In this document: positions 1 to 13,224 of the stretch, piece after piece
Numbering within the stretch: position 1 is the stretch's first letter
Layout of the letters: every line of letters begins with the position of its first letter
Origin: Plasmopara viticola
Lineage: Eukaryota; Oomycota; Peronosporomycetes; Peronosporales; Peronosporaceae
Direction: 5' to 3'
Length of the DNA stretch: 64,000 nt
Assembly: GCA_001695595.3 (NCBI GenBank)
Contig: MBPM02000041.1
Span: 248,001-312,000, forward strand
Notes under the pieces: generated by a model
What the model saw: the letters and a program-made list of their open reading frames with translations, nothing else
Databases searched by the model: none
What the model was told of the DNA's origin: nothing
Made by a program: the position numbers and the translations under genes

Positions 1-3000
1 TTAGGCGTCTTGTCTGTGTCACTGCCATTCGCCGTTGCGGCTTCTGCTCTTCCTTTGTGGCTTTATCCAGGTCAAATTCTGTACATCTTCCCAATAGGCT
101 TGTGCTGTCATTTTTTTTCTTTTCGATCGGAATATGTTCAACCTTGTCGATGGCAAAGGCTGTCAGCCCGCTCATCTGCTTCACTCGATTCAAATATTCA
201 AGTAGGAGGAAACCAGAATGACGAATTAACGGGAACTCGAATATTATACTCAAGTGCTTAAGAAAACGACTTGCACAAATGCTTAGGCTCAAGCAACTTG
301 TCTCTGTGGCAGTGGACTTTGCGATCTGCGGGTAAGACCTAACGTCTCAAGTATGGCCGACGTGTACGCATGAGTGTATTGTAACAAACAATCAAGGAGG
401 TTTTCGCGACATTCGTCATCGACTTGCAGAGGATCTCTTGCGTGAGGAACGCAAATAGCTACGAGTACCGAGAAATGAGAACTGCTAGCAGAACAAGCCA
501 CAAGTCGCTTGTTGAACTTACATGAGCAAGTTTACCTTGATTCTTTTCAGCTGCCGAACGTACAACGTGGCCAAAATATGTTAAAACGTCATCACAGTCA
601 ATGATGGTGTGGCATATCTTGTAAAATGGTGGCTACGATTAGTTAGTTGCATTACAGATCACTGTAGCCGCGACGAAAAACTCCATTTACGTCAGTGACG
701 GCATTGATGTATGCATTAGTGTGCTTAGCATTGCCTAAATATAGAGACGGCCTTTTGAGACAAAGAACATTCACCAAATTTGAGTACAAAGAGGAAGGTA
801 TACTCGACAAAGAAACGCTGGATTTTGCGGCTGCTCGTAAAGCAGAGTATTGAGCGCTACATCACAAGCTTATTGTTTTGACGAAACTGAGCTGTCATCG
901 ACCTCGAGAAGCCGAACATTGGCAGGAAATGAAAGCAAAGACCAGGTAGGTGCAATAGAGCTTTTGCACACGGTTGAGTCGTCTGTATATGGGGTGTCTT
1001 GATATGGAGAATAAAATCGAGCACCAGATAGTTTACGAGCACGATAATCTTTTGTTGAAGTGGAATTAGCAGCACTAAAGCATTTTTTGTATTAAAACAA
1101 ACGGATGTGCAGAATTACTTTTGCCACCAATCAAATGTAGTAATGCTATTTCGTCCACTTTGTCTTGCGGTTCTTAGACGCCACCCATATCCAATTTCTT
1201 ATTTTAAGCGTCTTCGGCAGCCGGTGAATCGCTTGCTCTTTGCGTGTACTTTTTGGAGACATCGACGTATCAAAACCTTCCATATACTTCTCGGGCGTGT
1301 ATCCGCCAAATCTTTCGTTTAAAGGAATTAGACGCACATCAAAATATATTCGTAGCTTATCAGAGGTCCCTAATGCAATATTAGGCGAATAGAACTTAAG
1401 ATCTTGACCCATTAATAGGTCGAAGGTGCTATGCTTTTACGTTTAAAGCCAACTTATAATTATATGTCAGAAATAACGCATGCGCCTGTGCTGTCGATAT
1501 CGCCAAATTCCACCGCCAGGTCGTGTTGCAATCCAGGAGCGTGCTAGCCGGATCAATATATTACATCAAACAGGGCCGAAGTTTAGGCTTTTTTTGCTAA
1601 TTACAATCGTTCGAAAGTGCGCAGGATCTCTTTACGCACCGAGGAATATCAAGACTCGAAGAGCTCTATTGAAATTCGTACGCGTGTGTGTAAAAACGAG
1701 CGGCTCGGGCTGGCTTCTCCTCTGAGGGCCATCAATGTCCTGAGTGCTAAATGTACATCAGCCATGTAGGATTTCGTTTTTTTAGCCGATTGCTCTACGC
1801 TTAATGATGGGTGAAATTTTTCTGGTTTTAGAGCGTAACTTTCAGTTGATGTTCTAGGACGAGAAAATGATACACTTTTTGATTTCTTCAACAAAAGGCC
1901 ATGTCAATCTTTCTTTCGTTGCATAGCAATCGTAGCTGGTTCGACATCGCTCAAGCCTTTTTTGATGAGATCCGAATCGTAGGGTGCCGAAAATAACCTA
2001 TCTCCGCCACTTAGAAAATGAAAACTAATTTAATCTTCATACAAAAAATCGAAAAAAGGAGAATTTTATGTTTATGATTGGTGCGTGATTGGCGCAGACT
2101 TAGATAGTTTGGCTTCTCAAAGATAGACAGCTCGCGTATGAGTAACCAGAAGTGGGAAGCTGCTAAACATGCACGTAATTGTAAGCGACTATGCGCATTT
2201 TTTTAGTAGGTTCTGGTGCATTCAGTAAGTTCGCGCACCGGCAACTGGTCATAAGAAGCTAGCTGGTGGTTTAACAAAAGCAACAGAACTAAGTCAACTA
2301 ATCATTTCTCTCGAGACAAAGCCTGATCGAACATGCAGCAGAGATAAATTCTGGAATTGTCGATGTCTTTACGAAAGTCGATGTGATGACGGCGTTAATC
2401 TTCTTCCGTAGCGAATAATCCAGTTCTAGTCACTGCACCGGCTGGCGATGATGCTTGAGATATCGCTCGAAGTGTAAGTAATAATACTTCGAAAGTGAAG
2501 AGCCAAGTGAAAAGATGTCACTCCTAACTGCGGGTGTCTAGCGGTTTCCAGACAAGGTGTTCAAAAAATTACGGGTCAGATATCTTGCAAGATAAGAAAG
2601 AAAATGCAAAAATTGATCATATAGCTCACAAGAAAAGGAAGAAAATGCAAGAAACTGATCGATCCCCGAATGCTATCAAAAGAATTCGCCCGTTGAAGTA
2701 TTTGACAGCTTAATCACATGTCGTATAACAGGGGGCACTGACAAAGTAGTAAAGCTACTGAATTTAGAAGGGAAGTAACATATACCGTATCTGGTCGGGA
2801 GGTGTCCAAATGGTAGTGTTGCTTATGATGTAACGTCTCGTGAAAACACAAACAAACACCTTATATTAAGATTTATACAATCTCAAAGCTGTTTACGCTA
2901 TGCCTTAGTTCGGAATTTAAAAGAATTTCGAGGATCTGGCGTGTGTTTCTTTGAATTTCATCAGAACTCCTGTCGCGTAAAGTATGACTGTCCTCATGCA

Positions 3001-6000
3001 AGATCGTCACTAGGCAATTGCCAGCACCATGGGAGATTATTGGTACTATAATGCACTAGATGACATGGTGGGAGAGTACTCCGTCCCAGCATCTAATCAA
3101 AATAGAAAGGAAAGCGGCTTTTAAATTGTGTCTACAGAAAATTTGGATGTGTAGCGGTACTTTCACAAACGCCGATTTCAATTGCATAACTTTTAGTTGC
3201 ACGTCCATCAGCGCACTGGTGGCTGTTCTCTAATACTAATGATAGAGTTGTATATGCCCCTAACGTCGCTGATTACGCTAAGCACATGCTTTGGGAGTGG
3301 TTAGTGAGACCATAAGGGCTAATAAATGTCCGCAAACAACAAAGTGTTTAATAACGCAATCGTTTTGAGTGTTATGGGCTTTCACTCAGACATATGTCAA
3401 CAATAAAGTCGCGCATGGTGATTTTAAGAGAATAAATTGGCTATGAGAGAAGTTCATTTGAATCACAAAGGCAAATTTCGAGGTAATTTTTACAACAGAG
3501 ATTACATAAACATCGACAGGCATCTCAAACAAAGGCTCTGTCAGATCGTTTGAGAAAATAACATTTGTCAGTGCTTGGGAAGACAAAACCAAAATGCGCA
3601 AGTAGCATTAAGAAAATGGCGAGCCAGCACCGATAAGCGTCGTTTGCGACACTTCCTATTATGCCACCAAATACGTGCAGCTCGATGAGGACAATTATAA
3701 AAGAGCTATACCACTTGAGTTAAGCGGCTACGGGCTGTCGAACAGCTCATGGCAAGGGGTTACTTGCCATGAAGTACGCATTGATAAGGTTTCGAGTGCA
3801 TTCTCTGGATTCCAAGCCCTGTATATAAGACTAAATCCTTAAAAATGGCAACGAAATTGCGCATGTCGAAGAGAATGACAAAATCTATGTCATTCCTCTT
3901 GGAGGTTAGTCTTCTTGATGAATACGAAGCTGCTTGACTGAATAGGATTGTCAATGCGCCTTTGCGTGTGATGGATTAGTAACAATTTGTATTAGCAGGT
4001 TAAACAAAGATGTTGGTTGACTCCTCTACAGCATCCGCTTTAAATTATTTACGGTTTGTTTTACCCTAAAGTTAAATCGGCAAATCGGGTTCAGATTCGG
4101 CGATTAGAGCGCCAGAAAGCTGGAGTGTGATACACATAAAGAAGGCGCGTATGCTCCATTTAGCGTACAAATTAGGCCGATAAGAACAAATATCTCTACA
4201 TATACAAGTGGGTGGACAAGTCTAAGAACTTGCAGACTTTTGACGTGTCTTTGTTAGAAGGTGTGAGGTGCATAGGTACGTGAACTACATTGTTAAGTGT
4301 GTATGTAATCATTAAAAATTTGGCGGTTTCAACCCCTCAGTGAGACACTACAAACGGCAGACGGATAACACTCTTCTATCTGCTTCGTACCCGATCTATT
4401 TAGCTGGTTCATCTTCGAGAAAGCTGGCTTTTTCACACTCTTAAGGGTTGTGCTACACATGATAGTAATAAAAAAGTACAACGCTATTCCTCTTGTAAAC
4501 TTTTTATCATCAATTCAGTCAGGACAAAGTATACAAGACGTCTTTTTGGGGCGCATAACACAAAGTAAGATGCATTTAAAAACAAGATAGTAAACCAGCA
4601 CGTCAAGCTTCTGGTACTTTTTCTCCGGTGTCAATTCTATTCTCTGATGTGGCCGATCTGCTAAAAGGCGCTTTTCGTTGCTTTACCATTTGCATCAATG
4701 CTCGATTGGCTTTTATGACTTTTCCCATATCGCAGGATGCAATTCACATTATCATTGAATCAACCTGCAAAATCTTCACTTTGCATGGCCAAAGTGCGTA
4801 GATGTAATGCTAATAAGGGGTGTGACTGATGTCGATAAGAGTATGGCAAAGTCACAGTCGTATATACCCATCGACTAAAGCGCTTGCACATTGGCGATTA
4901 TGGCCTCGCGTAGAGATACGATAACATAGATTCTCTTCGCCATCTCCTGCCTGATTCCAAAGGGACTGACTTGTTAAAAAATTTCTCAGTTCAATCAAGC
5001 AAAATGTGCATCGAGCAGCGAACACTTTGAAGTTTGATGAGGCAATCCCATCCTTCTCAAAAGCATTACCAGTAGCCAGCTTGACTGCTACGCACGACTG
5101 AAATTATCCTATGTACAAATGATAAACGTCGTTTCGGCACTGCGCTAGCATCGCATTATGATGCGAACTCGGCAATAAATACAACGACCAAACACTTAAT
5201 TTTCTTCAAGTCTTGACGTCACGTCTGCCATTACCAGTATTTGCGTCTCTTTCATAGCCGCTTCTGCTGATATGCCCCTCGCCAGCATCCTACGATACTC
5301 ACTTGCTCTTTCCAAAAATTTGATTTACTACCAAACCTGTTAATACCCCTGGCAATCTGCACTACTCACAAAATAAGCCTAAAATACTACCACATTTCAA
5401 TTTAACTACAATTGTCATTAAGCTTTGTGTTGTGCGGTGACCGAATAGCTTAGTACAGCTTATGCTGCAGCTCAAGATACTATATATGTTGCGCCACGGA
5501 GAATCTTGAGGCCTTCGACAAGCATTGTCAAACTTTAGTATACTATTAGGCTCTAAAAACGGATGCGTTCTAATCGCCTCTTCCAGCAATTGCAACATAG
5601 TCTTCGTGTGTTAATGTTAGATTTCCAGTTCCACTGAGCATTCCAGAGCAGATTTCGATGCAACGACTGGCGTAAGTTCTGATTGATGATTGGCCTGCCG
5701 ATATGGTTTGTCAACGCATCTCTAGCAATTATAAAGTCGCGACTCATAGATATCCATACATAAAGAAAGTGCAGCATGGTCGTTTGCAGTGAAAAAATGC
5801 CCCTCTATCATTTTTGTCGAAAGCGCCGTGGCGTCTACGGGGATCATAAAGTTGCCGAGGATAAGCAAACGCGTTTATCGTGTTTATACACGACCACGTG
5901 TTATTCTTTTAATAAGTAGTTTTCAGATCAAATAGTAAGATAATAAGAAGTTAGCACAAAAAAATATAGCTCAGCTACTCCGATCTGATACATATAAATG

Positions 6001-6379
6001 TGTACCTTACGGGAATTTATCGAACATGTGTGGCCATTTTTGTAGATGTTTTTAACATATATTGTCGTGCTCTTCAAAGCCTAAATCCATTCCAAAATTA
6101 CTTGCCTTTATTATTTGACAGTACGTGATGCGTGAGCTCTCTCAAAGCTCCGCTATGCCGCTACCACGTGTCATTTAATCCAGTATATTTGCAGCTGCCT
6201 TTGTGTCGTGCCAACTAACACTCTGACATATTGTAAGATGAAATATTAGACTGACGTGACTCCACAACGTGCTCTTTTTTAATGCCTGTTATTGTGAAAA
6301 CCCGCTTTGCTTCACATTCTTCACCTTATCGGTTGTACTAAACACATTTGCAATCGCGCGTCATAGTGAATGTTTCATC
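1..6379. other. Duplicated sequence with no recognisable gene
   Basis: I see no gene that I can support here. Short ORFs (for example 10-261 plus, 289-501 minus, 1146-1412 minus, 3386-3601 minus) have no recognisable domain and are broken or altered in the matching part of copy B (40,150-46,123). The section from about 2,215 to 3,080 is also related to the spacer sequence at 28,255-29,080, so it is part of an older repeated family. At 3,443-3,770 lies a frame-broken version of the ORF at 43,569-43,901. The stretch 5,540-5,885 is missing from copy B. Confidence 0.6.
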
Positions 6380-6702
6380 ATGCAATTATGCTACTTACGC
6401 ATCGCACTACTGGTCAGTGCCAGAAAGCGTCAATAATTTGTTTGGAAAAAAGGTCAGCGTAAAGGTTTGGTCGCGTTATCCAAGAACGAAAAGTAGACAC
6501 AAGTCTAATCTCGAGGACTCCGCGAGCACTACAAGTACTATTTTTAGCGGTTACTGATCATATTGTATGCGTTGGGAGTTTAATATTTACCTACAACTGG
6601 TTTATGGATGGTAAGCAACACTAAGCTAAAAACTTTGGCTTTGCCAGAGACTGCTACCATCCTGGATCAAACGTATTTTAAAAACTATGTTGACCTAGTC
6701 GT
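6380..6702 (+). pseudogene. RxLR/LWY effector relic, copy A
   Basis: The ATG at 6,380 opens a reading frame whose first residues (MQLCYLRIALL) match the signal peptide of the intact effector at 36,053-38,323 on the other strand, and the upstream bases are similar too. The frame hits TAA after 18 codons. Compared with copy B there is one extra base near 6,430, a frameshift. A second block near 6,623-6,702 encodes LKTLALPETATILD and matches effector residues of about 626-650 (LKLLVSPEIATILD). The match then stops abruptly: copy B continues for about 570 bp through the last W-Y unit, which is deleted here. The middle of the ancestral gene (several hundred residues) is missing from both copies. 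This is a dead gene remnant. Confidence 0.75.
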
Positions 6703-8929
6703 AAGATTGACATTTGTTTTTTATGCTCGCCGCATTTGGCTTCGTTCGCTACATAGCAAAGTCTAATTGAAGGAAATTATAAAAAGTCATGTGCGGTCCC
6801 GAGCACTTTTAATCATTTGTTGCACCATACTGAAACGTTTGTCTCACACAAACTGTATCTGTACTGCCATTACAGTAGTAGAATGGAGATATCACATTCG
6901 CCAAGTCTGATCATGTAGTCTTTAAAGGCGACGTTTTAGATCCATATCGTTTCCCAAAGCTCGCACTTTCTTTTGTATACAAAAAGCCAAATCGAAGCTT
7001 GCAGTACTTTCTTAGCAAGCAAAAAATGCAGCTGTCTAAAAGATTTTGTACAAACAAGGAGGATCACTTCAAGACATCGAAACAAAAAAGAAGTTGACAC
7101 GTTACATAGACGACGAACTTGACCTTGGCGTGAACTTCATATGATCTACTACAACAAGATCTGCTGTAATCTTGAACATTTCGACTTGACACGATTGTAC
7201 TCAAGTTGGATCCATCTAGCAAACAAAAAAGGAAGTTTTTACGAAAAGATCAATCTGGTATTATAAGTAGCTCAGTAAGCCACAATAACATTTCGTTGCG
7301 AAGGGCGCAAAAGTCTCAAGTGAAAGCAATTGCTGCAATGCTACTTCACGAAAGAGATGTCGAGTAGCAGATCCTACAATACGATTAAGCGACCAAAACT
7401 AATACACGCAAGCCACAAAAACGACAAAGTCATAAAGACGAAAGCGGCATGGGTTTGCTTGTAAAACCGTCGCGAAGGATACTCCTTAAAGTCAGTTGTG
7501 GAACGAGTCTCAAGCGGTAAGTGAAATTAGGGTAGGAGGGAGAGTATGAGTTGTAAAAACAAATTGGGAAGCGTTATAAAATGAATTGAGAAGCGTTATA
7601 TGATGAAAAGCTCTTACGAACGCTTGTCTTGTTACAGCCCAAGTGGTGACTCCCAGCCATATACTGCTACCATCCTAAAGGCTATCACTCTTTCTGGCTT
7701 TTTACACATCCTATCATTTTTGACTAGTAAGATCTCTGGACCTTCGAAAATTACGAGGCATCTAGACTTTGATTTTGGTCTGAAATTATGCAATAACTTA
7801 TTCTCGTTGAATGTACCGATGCATATCGATTTTTATATTGATGCATACATATGGTGCAATGGTCGTTACCGGCAAATCTGTCGAAGATGACGATTACGTA
7901 TAATTATTTGTCGTAAGCTGTTACTCGATTCTTGACTTATAAGACTTAAAACGCCAAAAAACGCAGCTGCCTGTTTTCTTCTTGTTCCATCAATGACTAC
8001 CTTTACTGACATCGCTGACTACATGACAATTGCGTACGTCATACCACTTATGGAAATACGTTAGACCAAAATTCACTTTAAAACGTTATACTACTGCAGC
8101 TTCTCACCTTTTTCTCAAGCTCTAATAATAATTCGCTTAAGAAAATTAAAGGTTGCATATAAGCAGTTGAAGGTAGTATATTCTATCCAATAAATCAGTC
8201 ACTTTATTGCTGCACGAAGGTAAACGTGTACAAGAATGCTGAAGAAACAATGAGTTTTGGTACTCATTCGATGCCACAATATGTACCGAGCGGGACTAGA
8301 TCGCTGAAAGTGGCAAGTTTCAGTTTCGCTCAATTCAAGTGTCTTTATTCTTTTGAATCCCAAAATTCTATATCTACCTTCCGTGAAAGCCATCGCTTTA
8401 ATTGCTGGTGGCATCATTTCAAGCACCATTGATCAACCCGGCCTACTATCTGATCCATTTCACTTACTGCAGTCTGCACTATTATCAAATCCCTTAACAA
8501 ACCTTTTCAGCTCGTTTTGGTAATCCAGAGTCCCTCTCCTGTCAAGACCGAGGCTTGGCGCCAAGTGTCGTTGGCTTTTATATTTGACAGCTTCCCTAGA
8601 TATCGTCAACAATAGATTCCCTTTGATCTCGTAGGACTTTTTGCAAGAGCCGGTTAAGCTTTCTCTTAGTCTCATGGGAGCGACCAAATATTTAAATTGA
8701 TCATTTGGGGTCGAAAATGCATATCATATTCACGAAATTTGACTCGATTTGTCAATATCTTTAATCTAATATCATTACGATCTAGATAACCGCTGCAATA
8801 GTGGCGGCGCATACGCTGTCCTCCGACACGACGATCCGTGCGAACAGTTGCCTCGTGCCAAGTTTATTAAATTATGACCAAGCTCTGGACGCAGCTCTTA
8901 AATTTGACTCCGCATATTTAATGGCAATC
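6703..8929. other. Duplicated sequence with no supported gene
   Basis: This stretch matches 47,014-49,285. The 96-aa ORF at 7,600-7,890 is the longest. It has no recognisable domain, and in copy B the frame is interrupted by a TAG at the matching position, so I do not call it a gene. ORFs on both strands around 8,199-8,690 are equally unrecognisable and change length between copies. Confidence 0.55.
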
Positions 8930-9075
8930 TGTTAACATTACACCGCTGAATGCATGTTGAACAGGTGGATGGCTTCACAGTAATTACAAGTACGTCACAA
9001 TTAGTAATTACATATGGTAGCCGTTCATTGGTCAGGATAAATATATTCACTTCGGTTTTTACTTTCTTCTCAACA
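8930..9075 (+). repeat. 5' LTR of copia element 1
   Basis: This is a 146-bp LTR beginning TGTTAACA and ending CTCAACA. It should hold the element's promoter: an AT-rich ATAAATATA stretch near 9,035 is a TATA-like candidate, and GTAATTAC occurs twice. It differs from the 3' LTR at two bases (CAC/CAA and GTAG/GTAT). The sequence just after it (GATTAACAGCCGC) does not look like the common tRNA-iMet primer site, so the primer is unknown. Confidence 0.93.
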
Positions 9076-9117
9076 GATTAACAGCCGCAACAAGCTCAAG
9101 CAACGTTCTCGCCCAAT

Positions 9118-9900
9118 ATGAACAAGCGCACCAAAGTCCTCCTAGGAAGTGGTAACTATTACCACTGGGAGTCTAACATGAGGATGACCCTGGCGCTGAA
9201 GGGTCTCCTGGGACACATCATGGCCGTCAAGGAAGAGAAGGACAACACGGAGGCGTGGCTGGTTAATGATGCCAAGGTGCTAGGCATCATTGCTCAAGGC
9301 GTTGAGATCCAGCACCAGACCAAGATTCGGTCGGCTACGCGAGCTATGGAGGCGTGGGGAACCCTCCGCGATTTCTACAATCGCTCGACTCTTCACAATC
9401 GTGTTGTGATGACTCGTCGTCTACATGAGTTCAAGATGGAAAGTGGAACAAGCATGGCAGAGCATCTGGACTCTATTGACGAGCTAGTAGTGGGACTACA
9501 GACTACGGGAGAGCAAATTGATGAGTCACGCCAGCTGGTGGTACTTCTCAGCAGTCTACCTTCGGAGTACGACTTGATTTCGTCGATTGTGAAAAATGCA
9601 AGGGACATTTCGTTGATAGAAGTCAAGGAGAAGCTGCTCAAAGAGTCGGAGATGCTGCAGAGGAAAGAAGCTACAGAGAAAGCGTTTCGCGTTAATGAAA
9701 ATGGAAATGCTAGAAGAATTAAAGGTGGACGGGACAATGGACGAAAGGGTGGTCCTCCACGCAATAACGGCGGTTTCAAGGGCAAGTGCTTCAACTGTGA
9801 CCAGTTTGGACACATGAAGCGGAACTGCCCGGCCGGTAAAGATTCAACAGCGACGACACGGTGTTTGCCGTTGGTAAAGGGAAGTCATCAGGATGGCTGA
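9118..9900 (+). CDS. Copia gag polyprotein (nucleocapsid)
   Basis: This is the gag protein of the element, which packages retroelement RNA into virus-like particles in the cytoplasm. Residues of about 15-175 match the copia gag family (UBN2/Retrotran_gag_2 type), with the typical YHWESNMRMTLALKG start and SSLPSEYD motif. A basic stretch follows, then a CCHC zinc knuckle (C-x2-C-x4-H-x4-C, residues 224-237). The ATG at 9,118, 42 bp after the LTR, is the only sensible start. The last 20 or so residues are read out of the pol frame. Pol continues one frame back (-1) from about 9,840, overlapping by at least 40 bp. Either a programmed -1 shift or a one-base mutation explains this. I see no canonical slippery heptamer, so a mutation seems more likely. 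Confidence 0.88.
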   Translation: MNKRTKVLLGSGNYYHWESNMRMTLALKGLLGHIMAVKEEKDNTEAWLVNDAKVLGIIAQGVEIQHQTKIRSATRAMEAWGTLRDFYNRSTLHNRVVMTRRLHEFKMESGTSMAEHLDSIDELVVGLQTTGEQIDESRQLVVLLSSLPSEYDLISSIVKNARDISLIEVKEKLLKESEMLQRKEATEKAFRVNENGNARRIKGGRDNGRKGGPPRNNGGFKGKCFNCDQFGHMKRNCPAGKDSTATTRCLPLVKGSHQDG

Positions 9901-12900
9901 TTGATAGTGGAGCAACTTCCCACATGACCCCACACAGGAAGGACTTGTTTGATTACAAGGGCCTAGAAGCTAGCATCGAAGTTTCGATTGCAGACGGGAA
10001 GAAGTTGCTTGTCAAAGGAGTCGGCACGGTAAAATTGACTGGTTTGAACGGAATGAGGATTCGCATGGTTGAAGTTCTGCACATTCCCGGACTCGACAGA
10101 AGGTTGCTGTCAATTGGCAAGCTGGCAGAGCGTGGCATGAGTGTGGAATTTTCGCGTTCGTCATGTCTCGTTTGGAACAAGAAGCAAGCAATTGCGTCGG
10201 GCACAAAAGCTGGAAAGTCGTATTTTCTTGACTGTGAGCAAGAAGACGCATGTCTCGTTGAATATACTGGGGCTGACAATCAGTGGGAGCTTTGGCATGC
10301 ACGCATGGGGCACCCCAGCAAGGATGCGCTGATCAGGACACAGCGATTAACTAATGGTATCCCAATTATCATGCAAAGTGTGGAAATATTGTGTGCCGGG
10401 TGTTTGAAGGGCAAGCAGACGATCACGGTGTTTCCGTCTCGTTCAATGACAAAGACGACACGTGTGTTGGAGCGTGATCACACACATGTCATGGGGCCAA
10501 TGCGAACTATCTCGAAGGGTGGTGCCAAATACATTCTCACGTTTGTGGATGACTTTTCACGATATGTTGCAATTTTTCTGATCAAGAGCAAGAGTGAAGT
10601 TGCTGGCAAGTTCAAGGAGTTTCTGACATTATACGAAAACCAGTGGGGTGCACGACTAAGATGTTTGCGATCCGACAACGGAACCGAGTTCGTAAACAAG
10701 AAAATGGCAGGAATATGTCAAGAGAACGGCATTGTACACCAGCGCTCCGTCCCATACAGCCCGCAGCAGAACGGAGTAGCGGAGCGTATGAATAGGACAA
10801 TTATGGAGAAAGCCCGCAGCATGTTACACTACAAGAGCGTATCGACGAAATGGTGGGCGGAAGCGGTAAATGCAGCGGTTTATTTAATTAATCGCTCCAG
10901 CAATACGGTCCATCCTGACACCACGCCGTATGAGCTAGTTTTCAAAATGAAGCCTCGAATGGATCACCTGCGCGTATTTGGTTCGCAGGGCTACGCTCAT
11001 ATTGACGATGTGAAACGGACCAAACTGGAACCCAAGAGTTTCAAGTGTATGTTTCTTGGCTATGCAGAGAATGTCAAGGGCTATCGCGTGTTTGACTTGG
11101 AGAATGCCAAGATTAAAGTGACCCTCTCTGTAAAGTTGAATGAGCGTGAGGTGGGCGGCATCTACGACACGCAAGAGCTTAAGCCGGAAACAATTGTTCA
11201 AGTAGTTAAGGATGGTGGTGAAGTCAATGTTCAGCATCAAGTGGATCGACAGTCAGTTCCGGACGATCCCATGGGAGCTGTCGAAGAGACAGTCGAGGAT
11301 GTCGATATGGAGGATGTAAATCGTACGCCAAGCGCCGTTGTACAGCGGCTAATGCCTTCTGAGAGCCCTGTACGAAACGGGCTTGAGCTAACGGAGTATC
11401 ATCAACCTTCCCAAGTGCAACAAGAAGATCGTTTGGTGTTTCGGCCTGAATTGGAGCGAACACGAACAAGACGTGAGCCAGTGCTAATGCTAAGAAACGG
11501 TTCCGATGGTGGAGAGTCAACAGAAGGAAGTGAGGGCCCACCGACTCCAAAGCGTGCTAGGATTGATGAAGATGGACTAATTGCGGAAGCCTTTCTTGCC
11601 TACGCTGTGAATATTGACGATGATATGGACTCACCGACTACTTATACTCAAGCAATGGCAAGCGACGATGCAATGAAATGGCGTGAAGCAATGGATGCTG
11701 AGCTTCACTCTCACGAAGAGAATAAAATGTGGACATTGCAGCCACGAGGGGGGATTGGACGCACAATTGGATCACGATGGGTATTTGCCAAAAAGCGTGA
11801 TCAGAATGGCGCTATCGTGCGATACAAGGCACGACTAGTCGCGAAAGGTTTCAAGCAGAAGTATGGCGTTGACTTTTTCGAGACATATTCCCCGGTTGTT
11901 AACATGAATTCGATCCGAATAATTCTCGCGGTATGTGTTGAATGTGGCTATCAAATGGAACAGCTGGGCGTCGACACGGCTTTTCTTAATAGCGTGTTGA
12001 CGGACAACGTTTTTATGGAAGTTCCGCTTGGTGTCGACAATGCTCAAGGAAACATATGTCAACTAAACAAGGCTATTTACGGACTTAATCAAGCAGCGAG
12101 TGCCTGGAACAAGACAATACATCGTGTCTTCATCAGCAATGGCTTTAAGAGTTGCGGAGCAGATCAATGTGTTCATGTTAAGAGAACTAAAGAAGGTTTT
12201 GCTTACGTTGGACTATATGTGGATGACATGATTATCGCAGCAAGAAGCAGCAAAGAATTAAATCAAGAAAAGGGAGTACTCAAGAATGCTTTCAAGATGA
12301 AGGAGCTTGGTCAGGCGGAATTTATTTTGGGTATGGAAATTGATCACGACAGGTCAGCTGGAATTTTGATGATCAAACAGACTCGCTACATCGATGACGT
12401 GGTCAAGCGATTTGGTCAACAAGATGCCAAAAGTGTTGAAAACCCTTGCGTATCAGGATTGAAGCTGTCGTCAAAGCAGTCACCCACAACGGAAGAGGGA
12501 CGGTCGACAATGCGATCAAAGCCTTATCGCTCTTTGATTGGATGCTTGCTGTACATAACGACATGCACTCGGCCTGATATTGCTTACGTGGTGACGCAGC
12601 TATCACGTTTTCTGGAGAACCCAGGACTCCAACATTGGAGCGCAGCAATTCGAGTAGTACGGTATCTGAAGACCACGCGTCAAATCGGTATCGTCTACCG
12701 AGGAACAGGAGGCGTTACGGTCAAGGCATACTCGGATGCAGATTGGGGCAGCAACACGGATGACAGACGCTCGGTCTCGGGAATTATGGTCATGGTTGCA
12801 AGCGCACCAGTGGTATTTAAGTCGAAGTACCAGCGGACAGTTGCGTTGAGCTCAGCGGAAGCTGAGTATATGGCTCTCAGCTTATGCACACAAGAAGTTC

Positions 12901-13211
12901 TTTGGACGCGGGCAATGCTAAAGGACATGGGTCACGAGCAAGTTGAAGGCACACAGGTTTGGGAAGACAACCAGGGTGCGATTGCGTTAGCCAATAACGC
13001 CGGATAGCATGCTAGGACGAAGCATGTGGACATCAAGCACCACTTTATTCGTGAGAACGTGCAAGAAGGACTGTTGAAGATCGAATATATCGACACGAAG
13101 AGTCAGATTGCAGATATGCTGACGAAGGCAGTTGGGACCAAGATGCTTAAGTATCTGCGCGAAGCCACCGGAATCAAGACCAAGTCAGCAACAAAGCACA
13201 CACAGCATTAG
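9861..13211 (+). pseudogene. Copia pol: protease, integrase, RT, RNase H (disabled)
   Basis: The pol reading frame runs for 1,116 codons with one internal TAG at 13,005-13,007. In order it shows the aspartic protease (DSGATSHM, Asp15), the integrase zinc finger (HARMGH ... CAGC), the integrase core, a variable linker, reverse transcriptase (YVDD at 786-789) and RNase H (SDADWG, AEAEYMAL, then KHVDIKHHF after the stop). The integrase D,D35E triad is damaged: the usual aspartate before VMGP is His209 (CAT at 10,485), while Asp272 and Glu308 are present with the correct 35-residue spacing. The TAG falls where related elements have Tyr (NAG-stop-HARTKH), so the last 67 residues of RNase H are cut off. 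The frame opens at a GTG (9,861), not an ATG, so expression would need continuation from gag. Confidence 0.92.
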
Positions 13212-13224
13212 CGGTGAGTGGGAG

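Noticed and set aside
10..261. 83-residue ORF with a hydrophobic start resembling a signal peptide (partner 40,160-40,402)
   Set aside because: There is no recognisable domain, it shows point changes in copy B without sign of constraint, and an antisense ORF covers the same part of B.
7600..7890. 96-residue ORF as a possible gene
   Set aside because: The matching part of copy B has an in-frame TAG and several indels, and no domain is visible.
9393..9815. 140-residue ORF on the minus strand inside gag
   Set aside because: It is a shadow of the gag frame with no motif.
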